Shown here piece after piece: positions 26,322-38,288 of a stretch of 64,000 nt of DNA. How positions within the stretch are numbered: position 1 is the stretch's first letter; the number at the start of each line of letters is the position of its first letter. The stretch comes from Chrysomallon squamiferum (Eukaryota; Mollusca; Gastropoda; Neomphalida; Peltospiridae): assembly GCA_012295275.1 (NCBI GenBank), contig CM022676.1, positions 2,864,369 through 2,928,368 on the forward strand, in the 5' to 3' direction. Under the pieces are notes generated by a model, which was not told the DNA's origin, did no database searches, and saw only the letters and a program-made list of their open reading frames with translations. The position numbers and the translations under genes were made by a program.

Positions 26322-27864
26322 ATGTGATTTATATTATATTTATAAAATGTTACTACTGCTTCAATCATACATAGTCTATTCAGATATAAATCATATTATT
26401 AATAGCTGTATTATTAGTAATCTCTGTATACACAAACATTCATAAATACACATATATACACATATACACACATAAACAGACCAGCAGCTCAAAACAACAA
26501 CAAGACAAAAAATGTTATAAGAATAATTTGGAAGTTTGAAAAATAGAAATGGAAAACTTACGGATGAGGAATTTCACTTTCGTTTCGGTAGAAAATTATT
26601 ATTTTACATTCAGAAGAAGAAAGAACTTGACTTAACTGACTGAAAAAAAGCCAGGATTAACTTTTTGTAAACTAACTTTGCAGTGATCATTTTAATTATT
26701 GTTTTAGATAATAGTTTTATTATTAATTTTATTGTCTTATAATTTATGACTGTTCTTGTGTTACTTTGGAAACATTTATCATAATAACGTGTCATCTGTG
26801 TGTTTTAATCATGTTTTTACAAAATTGTTTGGTTCATCTCCGATTCCGGGTCAGAGCGAAGAATCAAGGGAAATCACTGAGGGATAACAGCACAACTGAT
26901 TTCTCCAGAGTTACATGCTATTTATTTATTTATTTATTTAGAATTATTTTTAATTTACTTTTATTCGGGAGAAACATGTTTTATGTATTGTCAAAGAGTG
27001 CCGAGAAAAGATTTTCTGTACTGTTTTGATTTATTGTTAATTTTTAAATTTCTTTTTTATTTATTTCTTGACTCTGGATTATAATATTTTTGATCGATAA
27101 GGATATTAATTATATTTGCGAATATAAATTTGGTTTTTAATAAATAACTATTTTATTTTAAAAATTATATTTAAATGCCAGTTTATATTTATAGGCAATA
27201 ATATAATTATATTTGTTACTTTTTAAAGATTAGGATTCAGTAAATGTTTGTATAGATATATTTGTGTTTTTTAGATAGATGGATAATGTAATCATAATGT
27301 ATTTTGAAAACACACGTTTTTAATTTTTACTTATTGATATTTTCAAATTACTTCTGTTCAGAAGAAGTATTTTTATTTTGTTAAAGAGCTCTGAAAAAAG
27401 TTCTACATTGTTTTATTTTATTTTTAATTTTAAAAAATTTGATTATTATTATTTTCGTGACTCTTGATTTTAAGATTTTTGATTCCTAAGGTAACTGATT
27501 ACACGTGCAGTTCAGAAACGTGTGCGTGTGTGTGCGTGTGTATATATATATATGTCTGTAACATAAAATATTATACTATCCTATACTATCCTATACTATA
27601 CTAAATTATAGTACTGTACTATTCTGTACTATGGTATATTATACTATGCTATACTGTACTATACTATATTATACTGTGCTACGCTGTGCTATACTATACT
27701 ACACAATATTATACTATACTATGCTACACTATACTATATTATACAATACTATTAAACTATTTATAGACAATAATATAATTACATTTGTTGCTTTTTAAAG
27801 CTTAGCATTCAGTAAATGTTAGTATACATATATTTGTGTGTTAGAGAATGTAATCATATTTCTA
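26322..27864. repeat. 3' flank following the tail fragment
   Basis: A second complete 3' flank: CA-rich run (26425-26480), TTTCGTTTCGGTAGAAAAT (26578), GATTCCGGGTCAGAG (26840), GTGTGCG and short (TA)n (27520-27555) and the CTATA 5-mer tract (27560-27755). It is interrupted at 27865 by a transposon. No gene. Confidence 0.7.
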
Positions 27865-28586
27865 CAGTATTCCCTCGCTATTCGCGGGGGTTACGTTCTT
27901 ACCCCCCGCGAATAGCGAAAAAACCCGAATATTGGATGCAGTTTTAAAACGTCTATTATGAGATTATATACGGTACTAAATGCTTCCCAAACACTTTCTA
28001 AAGACACTGTTATTCATTAATACAGTAATAATGTAGTAATATTGCATGCAGTTATGTATTTCACGAATGTAGTAATGATAATGTAAACACATTTTAATTT
28101 TGTACTGAAACAATATTTTAATCAGAAAGAAACGTAAGTACAGGAGGACAGTAACACCGCATAGCATAGTTACCCATACAGTATTACTGTACCGTAAAGT
28201 CATTTTCTATGCGTACAACATATGTATTAGAATTGACAGAAAGTGTAACAAATTTAAAGGCAAACAGACAGATAAATACAGTACGCACAGTTCAGGTAAT
28301 AATAATACAATTCAGTAATAATATGCAATTAAAAACATTATTAATACACGGTCACCAAAAATATGCACTATACATACAGTGTATGCATTTATAAAAAAAA
28401 TACGTACTGTATTGCAATAATAATTGAAAAAATTTGATATTGTTTGTGCGGTTTACCGAGCATTTGTTTTTATGACGTTATGACGCTCGCCTGGTATACC
28501 AGCATACGATGCGATAGGGTTAAGAGCCTAACCCGCGAATATGCGGGGCCGCGAATGGGGAACCGCGAACAGGTGAGGGTATACTG
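27865..28586. mobile_element. pogo/Tigger-like non-autonomous DNA transposon (MITE)
   Basis: A 722-bp element begins CAGTATTCCCTCGCTATTCG and ends in the inverted form (CCGCGAACAGGTGAGGGTAT then ACTG). It is flanked by TA on both sides (27863-27864 and 28587-28588), as expected for Tc1/mariner-pogo elements. Inside the left end, GGGTTACGTTCTTACCCCCC and GCGAATAGCGAAAAAACC resemble the start of Tigger-type elements. The interior holds no transposase. The paralogous flanks of copies A and C lack it, which gives the empty site. Confidence 0.85.
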
Positions 28587-29510
28587 TATTATTATTCTAT
28601 TTCATTATACTATTATTATTACTCTTTTAATGTTTTGTTTTCTCTCTTTATCAACGTGAATTATAATATTTTGTAACAAAGATGTATTTACATTCGTAAG
28701 TTTTAATTGTAAGTAGTAATAATACTTGTACATTTTAGCTTAATAAAATGTTTGCAGATAATAACGTACTTTTGTAAGTTTTCAATTGTAAATATGAGAA
28801 ATTTGGTGTTCATTTTACTATAAAAGGTTAGGGATATTTAAATCCATAAATAGACAAACAGACAGGACAGAGAGACAGATAACATAGAGAATAGATTATA
28901 CAAATACAGTTTGAAAACATCACAAAAATAAAATTCTTTGAATGTATTTGAAGGAAGCAGTATGAAGAACAATAGATAACAGAGACAGATAGAGAGAGAG
29001 AACGTTAGAGAGAGAGAGAGAGAGAGAGAGAGATTAAAGTAATCTCACTAATAAAAATTGAAAGTAGGTACGCTTCACGAGATGTAAACATACGTCTATC
29101 AGTATGAACAGCTGAGTCTGTGAATCCTGTCTCTATAGCGTTAAAGATTTTCTAATTAACAGAACTAAAACGACTCACAGTGAGAAAACTTTATATAAAA
29201 AGGATCATCACATTCGTTATTTAGCTACAGAACAACTGCGATAATAAGAAGCAATGCTATATAAAAACAAATTTCTTTCTTTTTCTTTTTTTCTTTTCTT
29301 TTTTTTTAAATTCTTTTTCTATCTCATTTTCTGTGACATCGAAAAGGAGAACGGAAGAGAAGATCAATCAAGGGAAGATAACTCCGAAATAGTTTATTAG
29401 TTGCATGAACACTTTCAAGTAACAAATAATGTATATATTTGGCTGTTTTTAATTTTTTTTTTTTTTTTTTTTTTTTACTTAAACGTTTGAATATTCTGTC
29501 CTTGGTCTAA
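28587..29510. repeat. distal 3' flank after the MITE, with (GA)n
   Basis: The flank resumes at ATTATTCTATTTCATTATAC and carries the usual GTATTTACATTCGTAAGTTT and TTAGCTTAATAAAAT landmarks, then GA repeats (29000-29033) and a poly-T stretch near 29455-29476. No gene. Confidence 0.65.
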
Positions 29511-30735
29511 CCTACCTGTGCACACTGGAATATATAGAAACGAACAGGAAAGACACAAAGACTCTTTTACAGAAATGTATACACACGGACACACACTCGT
29601 GTACAAAGTTCTACACATTCTCTCACTCGCATACACACTGTGACACACTTAACATTCTCATACATTTGTTTTATATGAAAATGTAATAATAATAATGTTC
29701 TGACGGTTTATTTAGATGGTATTAATATTTGCTTCTCTGTCCTTGTTCTTCTTGTTTAATTTTTTAATTTTTTGGTCTCCCCCCCCATTATTTTGTCATT
29801 AACCTCCGTCATGATATTACTATTAGTGGTAGTAGCATAACAACTCACGTTACACATTCCAATACTCTAGCACATTAATTCTCATATAGTGACACATACT
29901 TACATTAAACGCATAATACGGGTAATACTGGTATACTCTGACACGTAAATTCTCTCATATTTGTACAGATACTCACACATACATTTACACACACTGGCAT
30001 AGGCACTCTCGAATACCAAGACATACTTACACCACATATATACACTTACATATTCACTCTGCCACATGAACTCTCTCATACTGAAGCATACTCACACCAC
30101 ACACATTCAAATACTCACTCTGCCACATAAACTGTCACATATTCAACCATACTCACACTACACACATTCAAACACTCACTCTGCCACATAAACTGTCACA
30201 TATTCAACCATACTCACACTACACACATTCAAACACTCACTCTGCCACATAAACTGTCACATATTCAACCATACTCACACTATACACATTCAAACTCTCA
30301 ATCTGCCATATAAACTCTCCCATACTCAGTATATATTCACACTAAACTTCTAGCTCATCTACTCACGAGTACACACTCAAATACCCACTCACATACACAA
30401 GAACTACACACATACACTCGTATACTCACGCTCAGCGACTTACAGTTTCAATTACCGATATATACATACACTGTGATATACATACAACATTCGTAATCTC
30501 GTACACATACACTATACAAATAACCTGACAAACTAACACTATCACATCCTCTCATACACAAAACTCTATCACGTTCACACTCAGATAATCACATTATTAC
30601 AAATACATTCTCAGAATTGCAAACAAATATGCGTGTACTGTGTAGAAGTATATGTTGTGATGATAAACGTATTCATTGTGGTAACAAAGATGTATGTATT
30701 AAGATAATAAAGATGTATCTATTGTGGTAATACGT
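29511..30735. repeat. CA/TCACA-rich region with a 61-bp tandem repeat
   Basis: This is the third copy of the CA/TCACA-rich region. Between about 30090 and 30340 a 61-bp unit containing CACTCTGCCACATAAACTGT is repeated about four times with few differences. It ends in a short run of the 23-bp minisatellite. Confidence 0.7.
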
Positions 30736-30960
30736 TTAAACATAAATGCTTCAATTTTATCATGATGCATGGATACATTTTTGAAGGCAAATATTATATA
30801 CTTATCCGATAATGAGCCAGACACATACACGATCATACAGGTAACGGATAATTTATATAACTGCATTTCACAAGACAGTAAATATCAGATATATTTATAC
30901 TTACCAAATAATTAGCCAACGTAATAAAAACTGGTGACTTAAATATACATTTTAATACTT

Positions 30961-31021
<61 letters not shown>

Positions 31022-31605
31022 TATATATATATATATATATACACAAACATGAATACACACAGACACACAGGTTTTTAAGTATATACATAAAAGTCTGTCT
31101 GCTTTGTTCTTTCTCTCTTTCATTTTATATATATATTTACACAACTATGTACAAGTGAAACGTTTCATGATATACAATTATTTACATCTATATGAACACC
31201 CCCAAACCCTGTCTAAAACTAATAACCAAGGATCACTTTAGACATACTCACTGCCTCATGACAGAGTCAGCGCCAACTTGGTCTACACTGTTGGCTGCTT
31301 ATACCGCTCTTGGTGTTTAAATCTGGGAGTGGGCAAGATGAAAGCTTCCCAAACTGTAACTGCCCTAATTAAACCAGCCCCCTCGGTAAAATTCTTACGT
31401 GGGCGTAACTCGTCTTCGGCCCCGAAGATCAAGTATATCTGCATTACCTGACCTGCCCCCTCAGCAATTCGTAGGTGGGTTGAGCCACTCCCCTTCGACT
31501 CCTTTGGCAATAACCTGTTCCCCTTCAGTTTAGTAGGTGGAATTTAACCCTGGGTCAGACGAACCTTAGCTCTGTGATTAGCGGAATAGATACGTCTTTA
31601 TTATT
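30736..31605 (-). mobile_element. decayed MULE element, diverged and inverted copy
   Basis: Reverse-complemented, 31605-31230 matches the left part of the elements at 16581 and 45448 (GAGCTAAGGTTC, GACCCAGGGTTA, CTGGTTTAATTAGGGCA). Likewise 30960-30740 matches their right part (ATCCATGCATCATGAT, TTATATAACTGCATTT). The transposase remnant is absent and replaced by (CT)n (30966-31015) and TA/CA repeats. An extra ~85 bp is present near 31405-31490. Flanking unit sequence on both sides keeps the normal orientation. Confidence 0.65.
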
Positions 31606-31629
31606 ATAATATATACTTGTTTATTCCAC

Positions 31630-31695
<66 letters not shown>

Positions 31696-32080
31696 CGCAG
31701 GTAGAAAAGCTCCTTATGACGTAAAAACATTCTATTGTAATTTCATAAAATATTTTCTTTCATTTTATTTCATTTTATTTATTTACAGAAATAAAAAAAT
31801 AAAAATATTAAAACCAAATGAAAATGAAAGAACAACAAAAACAATTAAGGAGCGTAAATAAAACAGATTAAACCACTACTATTACTAAGACAACAACTAC
31901 TAAAACTACTGCTGCTACTACTACTACTAATAATAATAACACGACGGAGGTAACTCGCAAAATAGTATTAATATTGCAACAATAACGAGGGACGGGTAAG
32001 ATGAGAACATTAGAAGAAAACCAAACAAAACAAAAACAACAACAACAGAAAAGCAGCCATTAATGCCACGTAAACAAACT
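31606..32080. repeat. (CA)n and post-MULE spacer
   Basis: (CA)n at 31629-31692 is followed by AAACCAAATGAAAATGAAAG and AAC-rich sequence matching 17893 and 46945. No gene. Confidence 0.7.
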
Positions 32081-32853
32081 TTCAGAACATTATTATTATT
32101 ATGAATACTTTGCTCAATATAAATATTTAATTTCATTACCGAAAATGTAAAGTAATTTTGCCAAACTCGTATTAATACGTATACGATCGATATATAAGAG
32201 TTATCGTCCCTGAAGACCTAGATCATATAAAGCTTGTCAAAGTTCGAGAGGATATTTTTAAAAATAAAAATACATAGTTACATTGATCATTATCTCAATC
32301 GTAAAGAGATTTTTTAATTTACTTTTCATAAAATAAAATGTGCAGTCTATTGACAAGATAACTATTACTTATTATTATATTTAAAAACTGTTACACTTAA
32401 TTTCGAAACTTGTATTCATTGTTTTGTTTTCCTGGAAAGCGCGAGGTGTTTACTGGGAAGTAATGTACACACACGACACACTTCTAAGGTGACGTTTCTA
32501 CAAGGTAAGTTTTTGTTTTTATTAGAAACAGAGGTTTATGTTACTGCTGATTTTTCTGTAGATACATTTCGAAACCTAATAGTGTATTTAAAACAAACAC
32601 AGTGAAACAGTGGTTATTTGTTGAAGGTATGCAGTATATTTTGGTTGTATATATAATGAATACAGTTTGCATGTAATGAATTTTGTCACGTAGTACAGTG
32701 GCCTCTTTAACAATGATTATCAAACTTTACCTCCAAGAAAATACGCCGTTACAACAACAAAGATGATAATGACCATGCTGATAATGATAATGATAATGGT
32801 AATAATTAGAGTAATAATAATATTAATCATTATAATGATGATAATAATAATGA

Positions 32854-32911
<58 letters not shown>

Positions 32912-35180
32912 TAGTAATAATAATAAGAAGAATAATAATAATAAGAAGAAGAATAATAAAAGAAGAAGAAGAAGAATATTCAAATAATGAATAAATAAAT
33001 AAATAAATTTAAAACTAAACAGTGAAAAATTAATAATAAATACAAATATTTACAGCACACATTGCTGAAGGTGACGTTTATATTTTATTTGTTTTAGAAA
33101 CAAAGATTATTGCCATTATTGCCTTTTTCTGTAGATATATTTCTTAACTTAAGTCTGTTTAAAACAAATACAATGAAGTGTTGGTTATTTCAGTATTTGT
33201 CTGTTCACAGTTGTTTTCATTGTTGTCTCTTCGCCATTGCTTGTCGCCATATCCACTGCGTCAGCAAACCAAAGTGTGAAGCTGACATCTAGTTCAGCTA
33301 AAATATAATTCAGAGCTTCAAATGTAGATAGATATCAGTTTTATTTATTTATTTTATTTCTATTATTAGCAACTAGGAAACACCCTGTAATCCGCCATTT
33401 GATTAAAGAGTCTTTGATATAGTTTGTCACGTAGTACTTTGACCTAGTTAACAATTATTATCAAACTTTAACTTTGAGGAAGTTCAGCGCTCAGTGAGTC
33501 GTAAACTAATGTAGATAACAAAAGCAACAACAACAACAACAATAACATAATAATAATTTCATTTATTAATTTATTTCTATTATTAGCAACTGGGAAACAC
33601 CCCATAATCCGCCCCTTGAGTAAAGAATGTATGAGATCGAGTTTGTCACGTAGTACAGTGACCTAGTTAACTGTTATTATCAAACTTAACTTCGAGAAAG
33701 TTCTATATATAAGCCCAAATCTAAATAAACTGTCGGTTAAAACATGGCGGATGTGAGAATTATTCTGGACATAAATAGTTAATTTCAATAGCAAGAAAAA
33801 TAATGTCGAAGGTTTTTTAATACTTTAATGATCAATGTTTGCATAAGAGTTGTCTTCCCCGAAACACCTAGATCACAAAAAGCAGGTCAAAGTTCCAATG
33901 GATAACTTATAAAAGTAAAAATTCTTAATTATCTTAATAATTATCTGAATCACAAAGTGATTTTTTTATTTATTTTTCGTAAAATAAAATTAGGAATAAA
34001 TTAAGATGATAACTGCTGCTTATCTTTATTTCGAAAAGAGTTAATTTGAAATTCAAAGTACGATTTATTGCTTTATTTTCCTAGAAAAAGTCAGATGATT
34101 ACTAGGAAGTAATTTACATACAGGACACACTGCTGAAAGTGACGTTTCTAGAAGGTAAGTTTTTCTTTTCGTTACAAACAAAGATTTTCCTCATTACTGA
34201 TTTTTCTGTAGATATATTTTGAAACCTAATTATCCATTTGAAACAAATACAGTGCAATAGTGGTTATTTGCTGAAGGTTTGCAGTGTGTTTTGGATGTAT
34301 ACATAAAGAATAGAAATATCTGTAAACGATTTTGCCACGGAGTACTGTGACCTAGTTAACAATGTTATCAAACTTTACCTTCGAGAATATTCGCGGCTGA
34401 GAAATCGGAAAACAAGATATAACAATAACCTGGAACATCTGAGTTTTCTCACTGAAAATAAATATTTAATTTTATTACCCACTCCGACGGAGACGACATT
34501 CTTCTCTTTAATTTACACACAGCACACTTTGCTGAAGACGACATTAACAGAAGGTAAGTTTTTCATTCTGTTATAAAGAAAGGGTTTGCTTATTACTGAT
34601 TTTTCTCTAGATGCATTTCCAAACGTAACTGTCAGTTTAAAACAAATACAGTGAAATCTTGGTTATGTGTTGAATGTATGCAATGTGTATTGGATGTACA
34701 TGTAATGAATACAGGGGAGGATCAGTCTTTAGATAAGGAATGTTTGCGATACAATAACTAAATGTTCCTAATTTGAAATTATAAATTTTACACCATATCC
34801 ACTGCGTCAGCAAACCAAAGTGTGAAGCTGACATCTAGTTCAGCTAAAATATCATTCACAGCTTCAAATGTAGACAGATATCAGTTTTATCTACTGGTTT
34901 TATTTCTATTATTAGCAACTCGGAAACACCCCATTACCCGCCACTTGAGTAAAGAATGTAAGAGATCGAGTTTGTCACGTAGTACAGTGACCTAGTTAAC
35001 TGTTATTATCGAACTTTACCTTCGAGAAAGGTCGCCGCTATAATAATAATAATAATAATAACAATAATAATAATAATGAAAAAGAGAATGATAAAAGTAT
35101 TAAAAAATAATGATAACATGAAGTAAAAGTAAGGAAAAAATCCAACATAAGACCCCTCACCCACCAAAAATAAAAAAAAA

Positions 35181-35228
<48 letters not shown>

Positions 35229-35967
35229 AAAAAATAAAAAATAAAAATTAAACAATTGAAAAGAATGGAAGTATTTTTTTTTTTTTTTTTTAATTTAAAA
35301 TGTTAAAAATTAAAAGAATTTAAATAAAGAATAAACCCAAATTATCTGAGTAACGTATCAGCTACAACATGGGAGATCTGAGATTATTCTGGATATAGAT
35401 GTTTAATTTCATTACCAAGGAAAATAATTTTATCTTCCCTGAAACGCCTAGATCATACAAAACAGGTCAAAGTTCGGATGGATAACTTTTAAAAAATAAA
35501 ACTACTCAGTTACGTTAATAATTATTTCAATGGTAAAGTGATTTTTAATTTAGTTTTCATAAAATGAAAATAGGAATAAATTAAGATGATAACTAGTACT
35601 TATCATTATTTCTAAAAGAGTTAATTTAAAATTAAAAGTAGTATTTATTGCTTTGTTTTCCTTGAAAAAAGTCAGATGTTTACTACGAAGTAATTTACAT
35701 ACAGGACACACTGCTGAAGGTGACGTTTCTAGAAGGTAAGTTTTTCTTTTCGTTAGAAACAAATATTTTTCTTATTACTGATTTTTCGTAACGTAATTGT
35801 CTCTTTAAAACAAATACAGGTAATAGTGGTTATTTGTTGAAGGTTTGTATACTAAAGAATACTGAATGTATATAATGCATTTTGACACCTAGTACAGTGA
35901 TCTTGTCATAAATGTTTATAAAAATGTACCTTCGAGAAGATGCGCCGTTATAATAATAATAATAATA

Positions 35968-36010
<43 letters not shown>

Positions 36011-36131
36011 TAATAATAATAATAATAATGTTAATGAGGGTAATAATAAAGAAAATAATACAAAAAATTGATGATGATGATAATGATGATGGTAATGATG
36101 ATGATAATAATAATAATATTGATAATAATAA

Positions 36132-36162
<31 letters not shown>

Positions 36163-36290
36163 AAAAAGAAGACGAAGATGATGATGAGGAAGAAAATGAA
36201 TATTCAAATAATAAATAAATAAATAAATAAATAAATTTAAAAACACAACTGAACAATGAGAAATTGATAATAAATAAACCTACATTTATA
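32081..36290. repeat. upstream repeat block C before BTB copy C
   Basis: This block has about five copies of the upstream unit. Donor-bearing cores end near 32504, 34156, 34554 and 35735 (all GTAAGT), with a degenerate core at about 33072. Segment 32100-33480 is nearly the same as 57640-59010 upstream of copy E. Companion segments (TCTAGTTCAGCTAAAAT) recur near 33289 and 34845. (AAT)n and (GAA)n runs are at 32850-32975 and 35945-36175. No protein gene. Confidence 0.7.
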
Positions 36291-36546
36291 TTCTGTATTA
36301 ATACAGTGTTACTGAAACTACACTCCAGCAAAAATAAATACATATGAAAACACAGACACACACAAATACAAACACAAATTATGACAATAAATGAAAAGAT
36401 AAGAAAGAGCTACAGATTAACAATAGCAGCTTTTTGCAAGAAAATTGTAAAACAAGTCTACAAATAAAAGCTTTGTTTATGGCTAACGTGACCGTGAACA
36501 TGTGTGTCAATAACTGGGTCGCTGATGGCGTTATCACGTAAAGCTG

Positions 36547-36548
<2 letters not shown>

Positions 36549-36635
<87 letters not shown>
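36549..36635. repeat. (CT)n tract upstream of copy C start
   Basis: About 42 CT dinucleotides directly after GTAAAGCTGCCGA, in the same relative position as in copies B and E. Confidence 0.9.
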
Positions 36636-36638
<3 letters not shown>

Positions 36639-37054
36639 TATACACACGCATGCACACACAGAGACTCTCAGACAGGTACACAGTTTTTTGTCTATTTACT
36701 TTAAAATAAATACTATTTTCTGTTGTTATAATTTTATTCATTCAGTGATAACAAAATGGCTGCAGCAGAAGTAACCACCAATCAAGAAACAGAAGTAAAA
36801 TCTACTTCCGGTTTTGTTGATAACTGGCAACATGAACGAACTATCATTGAAAGTCTCCGATATTCTCTCAAGGAAAACATTCTCTGTGACGTCACATTCA
36901 TTGTCGGAGAGGACAGGACACGTATCCAAGCTCACAAGTTGATACTCAGTCTGCGCAGCTGTGTGTTTCAAGCCATGTTGACAGGAGATCTGAAAGAACA
37001 GGATGATATTGTAATCCCAGACACTGTAGCTGAAATTTTTCACTTGTTTTTACA

Positions 37055-37140
37055 GTAAGAAATTAGTGTCCAGTTTATTTGATTTTTTAACAGATTTATT
37101 TATTTATTTATTTATTTATTAATAATAATAATAATAACAA

Positions 37141-37175
<35 letters not shown>

Positions 37176-37553
37176 CTATGATTATTATTATTATTTTATC
37201 TTATGGTAATGCATACAGAGATATCTATTATATGCATATAAGTTTCTATGTATGTGTCCAAGTATATATGTGTGTATGTATGTAGGTACGTACGGGTGCA
37301 TGTATGTATGTATGTAATATAATTTATCAGTAGAAATGTCTGTTGTCCGTATGAATATATGTTTGCATGTATATACAATTATTATGCATCTATGACATTT
37401 GTATGTTCATATTTTTGAGCATGTATTTATACCATCTTCTATTAGTTGTGTGTATGTAAGTATGTATGTATGTATATATGTGTGTGTGTGCGTGTGTGTT
37501 TGTGCGTCTTTTTGTGTGTGATTGTTGATAAAAAAAAGATGAATATTTTCCAG
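37055..37553 (+). other. intron of copy C
   Basis: 499 bp, GTAAGA to TTTTCCAG, with an AAT/ATT inverted-repeat-like stretch (37120-37195) and TATG repeats. The body matches the intron of copy B. Confidence 0.7.
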
Positions 37554-38288
37554 ATTTCTTTACTCTGATGAAACCTACTTTAAAGACGACAACGTAATCG
37601 GGTTATTGTACCTTGCCAGGAAGTATGACGTCACGACTCTAGAAAAGAGATGTCTTAACTATCTTCAAAACAAAATAAAGACAAACAACGTATGCTTCCT
37701 ATTGGAAGAAACACACTCTTACAAACAAGATGATTTCATGAAAACATCTCTAAAATACATTTTTGAAAACGGCGAAGCTGTACTGAATTCAGAGAGTTTC
37801 ACAGATCTCTGTCGTGAATGTTTTAGAAACATAATTGAATCTGGTGATCTGAACGCCACTGAGGAGACAGTTTTTCAGTCATGCATGAAATGGAGTGAAG
37901 CTGAGTGCAGACGACAGGAAAAAGAAATAACATCAGAAAACCAACGTGAAATGCTGGGAAAAGAGCTGTACCTCATTCGCTTTCCTCTTCTCGAGAGAGA
38001 ATATTTTGAAGAGAAGATTTTGCCCACAGATCTTTTGTCTGAATCTGAGGCATTTAAAATCATGCGTTCCTATGTCTACCCAGAAAAGATGTGTCACTTT
38101 TCACCAAAAATCCCAGAGTTGGTACAAATCGAAATTTGATCAAAATTGACAGATTTGAAAATGTTTGTGTCCAGGGCGTCGATGATGATTTAACCTGGTA
38201 CTCCGATACGATAACATTTTCTTTAAACATGAATGCATTTTTGAAAGGCTTTAGTATTATTACTTTTCCAAGAAAAAGTAATCAACAA

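Noticed and set aside
28444-28659. A 71-codon plus-strand frame (MCGLPSICFYDVMT)
   Set aside because: It lies at the right end of the Tigger-like MITE and crosses its terminus into the flank; no transposase similarity.
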